From: Aliitabrizicola sp041905595
GTDB lineage: Bacteria; Pseudomonadota; Alphaproteobacteria; Rhodobacterales; Rhodobacteraceae
Reading direction: 5' to 3'
NCBI GenBank assembly: GCA_041905595.1
Contig: JAYRKT010000002.1
Location: forward strand, 129,709 to 193,708
DNA: 64,000 bases
In this document: in pieces, positions 58,842-64,000 of the stretch
How positions within the stretch are numbered: position 1 is the stretch's first letter
Layout of the letters: every line of letters begins with the position of its first letter
Program-made: the position numbers and the translations under genes
Notes under the pieces: model-generated
Told to the model about the DNA's origin: nothing
Seen by the model: the letters and a program-made list of their open reading frames with translations, nothing else
Databases searched by the model: none

Positions 58842-58916
58842 TCGAAATTAAGGTCAGCCTTATTGACTTATTATCGCGGGCAATGCAGTTTCGCCGCGCC
58901 AGACGGAGGAAAGCCC

Positions 58917-60122
58917 ATGCAATGGTCACAGGTGCTCGCGACGCGGAGCACGCGGATGAAAGCGTCGGAGATCCGTGAGCTGCTGAAGCTTCTGGACCAG
59001 CCCGACATCATCTCGTTCGCCGGGGGCATCCCGGATCCGGCGCTGTTCCCCGCCGAGGCTTTTGCCAGCGCCTTTGCCGAGACGATGTCGGGGGGGCAAG
59101 CGGGCGTTGCGCTGCAATATTCCGTCTCGGAAGGCTACAAACCGCTGCGCGAGTGGATCGCCGACCAGATGGGCAGGATCGGCATCGCGTGCGCCGCCGA
59201 CAACATCCTTATCACCTCGGGGTCGCAGCAGGCGCTCGATTACCTGGGCAAGCTGATGCTGTCGCCCGGGGACACAGCAATGGTCGGCTGGCCGACCTAT
59301 CTGGGCGCGCTCGGCGCGTTCAACGCCTACGAACCGCGCTATATCCGGCTCGACCCAAAGGGCAACGCCGCCGCCGCGGCACTGAAAGCCGAAGCCGCCG
59401 AAGCCGGTGGTCGGATCAAGTTCGCCTACCTCTCGGCCGATTTCGCCAACCCGACCGGCCAGACCGTGGACCTCGCCGCGCGCGAGGCGCTTCTGGATCA
59501 GGCCGAGGCGCTGGACATCGCGATCATCGAGGACGCCGCCTATCAGGCACTTCGCTATGACGGTGATGCCGTGCCCCCGATCCTGGCGCTCGACATCGCC
59601 CGATCGGGTGGGATCGAGAACACCCGTACGATCTATTGCGGGTCCTTCTCCAAGACACTGGCGCCGGGCCTGCGTGTCGGTTGGGTCTGCGCCGCGAAAG
59701 AGGTGATCGGCCGGCTGGTTCTGATGAAGCAGGCGGCGGATCTCCATTCCGCCACGTTGAACCAGATTGTCACGCATCGCGTCGCCTCGACGCTGTTCGA
59801 CACCCATGTCGCAAAGTTGCGCGCCACCTATGGCCACCGGCGCGACCGGATGGTTGCCGCACTGGAGCGTGAAATGCCGAAAGGCGTTACCTTCAACCGG
59901 CCCGAGGGCGGCATGTTCATATGGCTCACCCTGCCGGAAGGTCAGGACGGCGCCGAACTTCTGGCCCGGGCCATCGCCGAACAGCGTTTGGCCTTTGTCC
60001 CAGGCGGCGCCTTCTTCGCCGACGGATCGAACCGCAACACCCTGCGACTGTCCTTCTCCTGCGCCTCCGATGCCCAGATCGACGAAGGCATCGCCCGACT
60101 GGGGCGACTTCTGCGCGGGTAA
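58917..60122 (+). CDS. PLP-dependent aminotransferase (fold I, 2-aminoadipate/LysN type)
   Basis: A 401-residue aminotransferase. DIISFAGGIPDPALFPAEAF near residue 21 is the domain-swapped N-arm typical of the MocR/LysN group; NILITSGSQQALDYLGKLML and VGWPTYLGALGAFNAYEPRY near 100-140, LSADFANPTGQTVDLAARE near 180, and the PLP Lys in CGSFSKTLAPGLRVGWV near 245. ATG 58917 follows GGAGGAAAG. Substrate could be 2-aminoadipate or an aromatic/branched amino acid. It lies after hemE and upstream of the SDR gene. Confidence 0.9.
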   Translation: MQWSQVLATRSTRMKASEIRELLKLLDQPDIISFAGGIPDPALFPAEAFASAFAETMSGGQAGVALQYSVSEGYKPLREWIADQMGRIGIACAADNILITSGSQQALDYLGKLMLSPGDTAMVGWPTYLGALGAFNAYEPRYIRLDPKGNAAAAALKAEAAEAGGRIKFAYLSADFANPTGQTVDLAAREALLDQAEALDIAIIEDAAYQALRYDGDAVPPILALDIARSGGIENTRTIYCGSFSKTLAPGLRVGWVCAAKEVIGRLVLMKQAADLHSATLNQIVTHRVASTLFDTHVAKLRATYGHRRDRMVAALEREMPKGVTFNRPEGGMFIWLTLPEGQDGAELLARAIAEQRLAFVPGGAFFADGSNRNTLRLSFSCASDAQIDEGIARLGRLLRG

Positions 60123-60182
60123 TCCCTGCACGGCCGTCGGCCAAACCGTGCTAGGGTGCAGTTTGGTCAATTCGGGGCGGCA

Positions 60183-60980
60183 ATGGCGGGAATCGACATG
60201 GGCGCTGTTCTGGTCACCGGGGCTACTGGCGGAATGGGCCGGCCGCTTTGCGCCCGGCTGGCCGCCGAGGGGCGGGAACTGATCCTCGCGGCACGAAAGG
60301 TCGCCGATCTTGCCGCGCTTTGCGACGAACTTGCGGCGGACCATCCGGGGCCGTTCCATTTTCTCCCGCTGGACATGTCCGACCTTTCGTCAGTTGCAGG
60401 GTTCAGTGCGGCTCTGGGGAACCTTCGCGTGCCGTTGCAGGGCGCCGTCCTGATGCCGCCGCAGCCTGCCCACTCCAACGATCCGCTGCCCCCGGTCGAG
60501 GATTGGGACCGCCTCTTCGCGTCCAGTTTCATCGGCCCGCTCGAGGTCCTGAAACAGGCCGTGCCCTACATGGCGGCCGATCCAACGGCCGGCCTGCGCG
60601 CAAAGATCGTCATCGTATCGGGCATTTCCTCGGCGCAGGTGCTGGGTCATTACGCGACCGGGAACGTCCTGCGCACCGCCTGGCTGGCCGAAGCCAAGGT
60701 GCTGGCCTTTGCCTTGGGCCCGCGCGGCATCCATGTGAACACGGTTTCGTTCGGCGGCACGCTGACGCCTCACTACCTTGGCCTGATCGAGCAGCGGGCC
60801 GCGGCCAACGGCGTGACCGTCGCCGAGCAGATCGCAGCCGAAACCGACAATGTGCCCTTGCGGAAATACGGCACTCCGCAGGAGGCGGCAGCGACAATCG
60901 CGATGCTTTTGTCGCCGGTGTCCGATCACCTGACCGGCATCAACCTGCTGCAGGACGGCGGATTCACGCGCGCCTACTGA
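60183..60980 (+). CDS. SDR-fold protein with altered catalytic Lys
   Basis: A 265-residue short-chain dehydrogenase/reductase-like protein. The NAD(P)-binding TGxxxGxG-like turn is VTGATGGMGRPLCARLAAEG, and the SDR segments SGISSAQVLG and the C-terminal GINLLQDGGFTRAY are clear. At the active site the usual Tyr-x3-Lys reads YATGN, so the Lys is replaced by Asn at about residue 162. The start at 60183 (ATG) has GGGGCGG just before; a GTG at 60156 is possible. It may bind nucleotide without normal activity. Follows the aminotransferase gene by 60 bases. Confidence 0.85.
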   Translation: MAGIDMGAVLVTGATGGMGRPLCARLAAEGRELILAARKVADLAALCDELAADHPGPFHFLPLDMSDLSSVAGFSAALGNLRVPLQGAVLMPPQPAHSNDPLPPVEDWDRLFASSFIGPLEVLKQAVPYMAADPTAGLRAKIVIVSGISSAQVLGHYATGNVLRTAWLAEAKVLAFALGPRGIHVNTVSFGGTLTPHYLGLIEQRAAANGVTVAEQIAAETDNVPLRKYGTPQEAAATIAMLLSPVSDHLTGINLLQDGGFTRAY

Positions 60981-61061
60981 CCGCTGCAAAAGCGTGATCG
61001 GCCACGCCTTGCGCACGGATCGCAATGCCGTCAGGACGGTGCAGGCACCAACCCCGGAACG

Positions 61062-61694
61062 ATGTCGATGCGACTTGCCGCGCTCCTTTTCCTTCTCCTC
61101 TTCGCCAGCGCTGCCCAGGCCGGGCTCTCTCCCTGCATGACATCGGTCAACGGCGCCGACGTGCCGCTGTTCTATGACCCCGCGGATCCTCGGGTCGCCG
61201 AGAATACAACGCTCCGGGAAGGCTGGTTCGGCGACTGGGGCAAGATCACCTGTCCCGGCTTCGTGACCCTGCGCTATCTGACGCCCGATCTGACCGACGA
61301 CCAGCGTGGCACCTTCTGCCTGCAATATGACCGCCAGGCCAAGAGCTATACGGGCTACAGCGAAGGCGAGCGCGACCCGTTCGCCATCTGCCGCAAGCCG
61401 TCGAAGAGCTTTTGCCAGCGGGTGAACGCCTCGAAGGACACGGTGCTGGCGCTGACCGGGCTGGCCGCCAGCGCGACCGGAGCGTCGGAGGTCGCGCAGA
61501 CGACGCAGGACGTGCAACTTCTGACCCAGGACAACGGCGCGGTCAGCCTGACCGGAAAGGCGGTCGAGGTGGCGGGGGCATTGACGCGGCTTGGATCGAC
61601 CGCACTGGCCGCAGCCGCAGCCCCCGCCGAGGTCGGCGCGGCGGCGGTCACGGTAGTGACGGTCGGCGGGCTCGTCTACCTTTGCAAGGAATAG
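61062..61694 (+). CDS. Exported hypothetical protein
   Basis: A 210-residue protein of unknown function. Signal peptide LAALLFLLLFASAAQAGLSP. The mature N-terminal half has several Cys (SPCMTSVNG, GKITCPGFVT, GTFCLQYDR, FAICRKPSKSFC) that could form disulfides. The C-terminal third is Ala/Val-rich and ends in a possible membrane span (VGAAAVTVVTVGGLVYLCKE). Periplasmic or membrane-tethered. Convergent with hemF, 1 base between stops. Confidence 0.75.
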   Translation: MSMRLAALLFLLLFASAAQAGLSPCMTSVNGADVPLFYDPADPRVAENTTLREGWFGDWGKITCPGFVTLRYLTPDLTDDQRGTFCLQYDRQAKSYTGYSEGERDPFAICRKPSKSFCQRVNASKDTVLALTGLAASATGASEVAQTTQDVQLLTQDNGAVSLTGKAVEVAGALTRLGSTALAAAAAPAEVGAAAVTVVTVGGLVYLCKE

Positions 61695-61695
61695 C

Positions 61696-62574
61696 TCACG
61701 GCCACTTGGCCACGGGCGGCAGGCTCATCAGCACGGCATTCGCGTCATGCCCGGTCTCGAGTCCGAACCTGGTGCCGCGGTCGTAGACAAGGTTGTATTC
61801 GGCATAAAGCCCGCGATGGACCAATTGCGTCTCGCGGTCGGCCCCTGACCAGACGGCGCCGAGGCGGCGCTCCGTTACCGGTAGAAAGGCGGGCAAGAAG
61901 GCCTCGCCGACCGAACGGGTAAAGGCAAAATCCGCCTCCCAGCTATCTGCATCCGGGGCGCCCGTGTTGAGATCGTCGTAGAAAATGCCGCCAACACCCC
62001 GCGCCCGGCCGCGATGCGGGACGAAGAAGTACTCGTCGGCCCAGGCCTTGAAGCGCGCATAGTAGTCCGGCGAATGGGCATCGCAGGCGGCCTGCATCTG
62101 CGCGTGGAAATGCGCCGTGTCCTCGGCATATTCGATGCAGGGATTCAGGTCCGCCCCGCCGCCGAACCACCAGGCCCCCGGCGTCCAGAACATGCGGGTG
62201 TTCATATGGACGGCGGGTGTATGCGGGTTCTGCATATGGGCCACAAGGCTGATCCCGCTGGCCCAGAAGCGCGGGTCGCGGTCCATGCCCGGCACCCCCC
62301 GCGCCGCCATCGCCTTCTGAGCACGCTCGCCGAGCGTGCCATGCACCTCGGACCAGTTGACGCCGACCTTCTCGAACACCCGGCCGCCGCGCATCACGCT
62401 CATCAGCCCGCCGCCGCCATCGGCGCGGGTCGTCGGCGTCACCTCGAAGCGACCCGCCGGCCCGTCGCCCGGGCCGCGATCCTCAAGCGACTCGAAGGCG
62501 GCGACGATGCGATCGCGCAGCTCGTGGAACCAAGCGGCCGCGCGGGCCTTGCGGTCATCGAAACTGTCGGTCAT
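61696..62574 (-). CDS. hemF: Oxygen-dependent coproporphyrinogen III oxidase
   Basis: A 292-residue enzyme converting coproporphyrinogen III to protoporphyrinogen IX with oxygen. Motifs: RADGGGGLMSVMRGGRVFEK near residue 53, AVHMNTRMFWTPGAWWFGGG near 123, NPCIEYAEDTAHFHAQMQ and the late RGLYAEYNLVYDRGTRFGLE. Start MTDSFDDRKARAAAWFHELR at 62574; an upstream in-frame ATG at 62607 gives an unlikely N-terminus. Full length. The oxygen-independent HemN is not in the window. Confidence 0.97.
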   Translation of the reverse strand: MTDSFDDRKARAAAWFHELRDRIVAAFESLEDRGPGDGPAGRFEVTPTTRADGGGGLMSVMRGGRVFEKVGVNWSEVHGTLGERAQKAMAARGVPGMDRDPRFWASGISLVAHMQNPHTPAVHMNTRMFWTPGAWWFGGGADLNPCIEYAEDTAHFHAQMQAACDAHSPDYYARFKAWADEYFFVPHRGRARGVGGIFYDDLNTGAPDADSWEADFAFTRSVGEAFLPAFLPVTERRLGAVWSGADRETQLVHRGLYAEYNLVYDRGTRFGLETGHDANAVLMSLPPVAKWP

Positions 62575-62694
62575 CTGCGCCTCCGTGAACACGGGTCCAG
62601 CTATCACTCTCCCCGATCGAAGGTCCAGACGGCCGCGGGGATTTGCAGAGGCCAGCGGCCCCGCTATCCTTAGGTGAATTCATCCGGAGTCGCC

Positions 62695-63111
62695 ATGTCG
62701 CCCCGTGCCAAGCTTGCCCTGCTTCCGTTACTGCTACTTGCCGGCTGCGGTACACCGCAACAGCGCTGCATCAACAGCGTCACGCGCGACCTGCAGGTGG
62801 TGAACGACCTCATCAGCCAGTCCGAGATCAACCTTGCCCGCGGCTACGGCACCGTGCAGCAGACCACCGTCATGCCGACTGTCCAGCCCTGCGGCGGCAA
62901 CGTGCCGGTTCGCCAGCCAAATGGCGCGGTGCAATGGGTCTATGTGCCGCAGAACTGCTGGGTCGACGAAGCCTTCACCACGACCCGGGCCGTTGCGATC
63001 GACCTTGACGCCGAGAAACAGAAGCTGGCCCAGCTTCGCCAGCAGCAGGCCCGGCTGAACAAGCAGGCAGCACCGGCCGTGGCCCAGTGCAAGGCGCTTT
63101 ACCCGCAGTGA
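62695..63111 (+). CDS. Small hypothetical lipoprotein
   Basis: A 138-residue lipoprotein: LALLPLLLLAGCGTPQQRC carries a signal peptide and lipobox LAGC. The mature part has four further Cys (QQRCINSV, VQPCGGN, PQNCWVDE, VAQCKALY) and a coiled-coil-like Gln-rich helix near residue 110 (AEKQKLAQLRQQQARLNKQA). Seems Rhodobacteraceae-specific. Role unknown. Confidence 0.8.
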   Translation: MSPRAKLALLPLLLLAGCGTPQQRCINSVTRDLQVVNDLISQSEINLARGYGTVQQTTVMPTVQPCGGNVPVRQPNGAVQWVYVPQNCWVDEAFTTTRAVAIDLDAEKQKLAQLRQQQARLNKQAAPAVAQCKALYPQ

Positions 63112-63145
63112 CGCGGCCCCGTCGTCCGGGGCCGCGCCTTCTTCG

Positions 63146-64000
63146 TCACGCCTTGGTAACGGCCGGGATCTTCCACGAGCCGTCGATGATCGAGGGCGGC
63201 GATTCATCGGGCCAGTAGAGCCGCAGCATCAGGTGGAACTTGCCCTTCGGCGCGGGCAGCCAGTTCGCCTCTTTGTCTGCCCCGGGCGACTCGTTCTGGA
63301 TGTAAAGCGTCAGCGATCCATCCTCGCCATAGGTCGGATTGGTCCGCACACTCATCGAGTAGCGGTTGATCGGGTTGGCGACGAAGAACATCTGCTCGTC
63401 ATACATCGTCAGCGACCAGAAGCCCTTGACCGGCGGTGTTTGCCCCTTCGGGAAAACCATCGTGTAGTTGTTCGCACCGTCATAGCTTTCGACCAGGTCC
63501 GGCTTCAGCGAGGTCGGATAAATCGCATCCTGCGGCCGGTTCGCGCCCAGCCCGATCGCCGTGATCAGCGCCCGCTGGACGTAGTTGGTGCCATATGTCC
63601 CGGCCTTGACCGTAAAGGCCCAGCCGTTCTGGCGTGTCATGTCGCCATCGGAATCGATGAAATGCAGCATGATCTTGTCGTAGCCGAGCGACGGAACCCG
63701 CTTGTCAAGGCGGGCGTCCAGAGTCTTCGCATCGAAGTCCTTGCCGGGAACGAGGCCGATCTTGGCAAAGTGCTCCAGCGCCGGTGCATCGGCGGCGGCG
63801 GGCGGGTTGCGCTTCATCAGGTCGGCCAGCAGGGTGAAGAAGTCGGTCGTGGTCAGCGCGTTGACCTGGTCGCGGGTCGGCGTCTTCATGTCGATGGACG
63901 CGTCAACCTTGCCGGCCGGCGGAGTGTAATCCGTGCCCCAGGTGCTGAGCGGCTGCAGCTTGAACGCATCCTGCAGCTTGTGGACGGCGGTATAGTCTTC
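63146..64000 (-). CDS. DUF1254/DUF1214 protein, N-terminal part outside window
   Basis: The C-terminal 284 residues of a protein whose start lies past the right edge: the frame stays open from base 64000 (EDYTAVHKLQDAFKLQPLST is the first part seen). ATG 63889 is an internal Met. The C-terminal DUF1214 domain is recognisable (TYGTNYVQRALITAIGLGAN; GFWSLTMYDEQMFFVANPIN). These proteins are usually exported and about 450-480 residues long. Function unknown. Confidence 0.88.
   Translation of the reverse strand, partial: EDYTAVHKLQDAFKLQPLSTWGTDYTPPAGKVDASIDMKTPTRDQVNALTTTDFFTLLADLMKRNPPAAADAPALEHFAKIGLVPGKDFDAKTLDARLDKRVPSLGYDKIMLHFIDSDGDMTRQNGWAFTVKAGTYGTNYVQRALITAIGLGANRPQDAIYPTSLKPDLVESYDGANNYTMVFPKGQTPPVKGFWSLTMYDEQMFFVANPINRYSMSVRTNPTYGEDGSLTLYIQNESPGADKEANWLPAPKGKFHLMLRLYWPDESPPSIIDGSWKIPAVTKA

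Overview
The window is a piece of chromosome from a high-GC alphaproteobacterium of the Rhodobacteraceae/Paracoccaceae type. The evidence is the bztABCD amino-acid transporter, the order rpmH-rnpA-yidD ... ttcA ... yidC-MOSC-engB-argB, an ATP12-family assembly chaperone, and an intergenic repeat with an AAATATCCT core beside GC hairpins. The species cannot be named from the sequence.

Bases 1-14290 (nearly all minus strand) hold two adjoining nitrogen-scavenging operons and a LysR regulator. The first runs from 13165 down to 6754: a BMP-type ABC transporter (binding protein, two permeases, a double ATPase), biuret hydrolase BiuH, a second isochorismatase-fold hydrolase and a small cupin. The second starts behind a clear guanidine-I (ykkC) riboswitch at about 6598-6490. 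It encodes a NitT/TauT-type ABC transporter, two DUF1989 proteins and a biotin enzyme usually annotated as urea carboxylase. The riboswitch and the DUF1989 pair identify this as guanidine use: carboxylation to carboxyguanidine, then deimination to allophanate. BiuH also makes allophanate from biuret, so both operons feed allophanate hydrolase, which is expected just beyond the left edge but is not visible.

Bases 14387-25766 are an integrated island of about 11.4 kb of lower and uneven GC. A 14-base copy of the 3' end of a tRNA-Arg(ACG) gene marks each end. It carries a P4-type tyrosine integrase, an uncharacterised 301-residue protein coupled to it, an AlpA-like regulator, a coupled block of winged-helix protein, Toprim primase, RecA-fold ATPase and small protein, two XRE-type regulators, an HNH-type nuclease and a small orphan gene. 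Its cargo is an arylsulfatase with an outer-membrane channel protein. The wreck of a trypsin-like protease gene lies beside the cargo.

Bases 25753-39201 are core chromosome: tRNA-Arg, a histidine kinase, a flavoprotein disulfide reductase with a VTT membrane protein, the ribosome/RNase P/insertase genes, ttcA, a c-di-GMP protein, engB, argB, a ferredoxin-like protein and a SixA phosphatase.

Bases 39279-64000 continue with bztDCBA (minus strand), ATP12, a pseudouridine synthase, crcB, rarA, pepT, ybbP-ybbA divergent from tesA, an Old Yellow Enzyme-family demethylase, an FAD-linked oxidase, three haem genes (hemC, hemE, hemF), a PLP aminotransferase, an unusual SDR, two exported proteins and a DUF1254/DUF1214 protein cut by the right edge.
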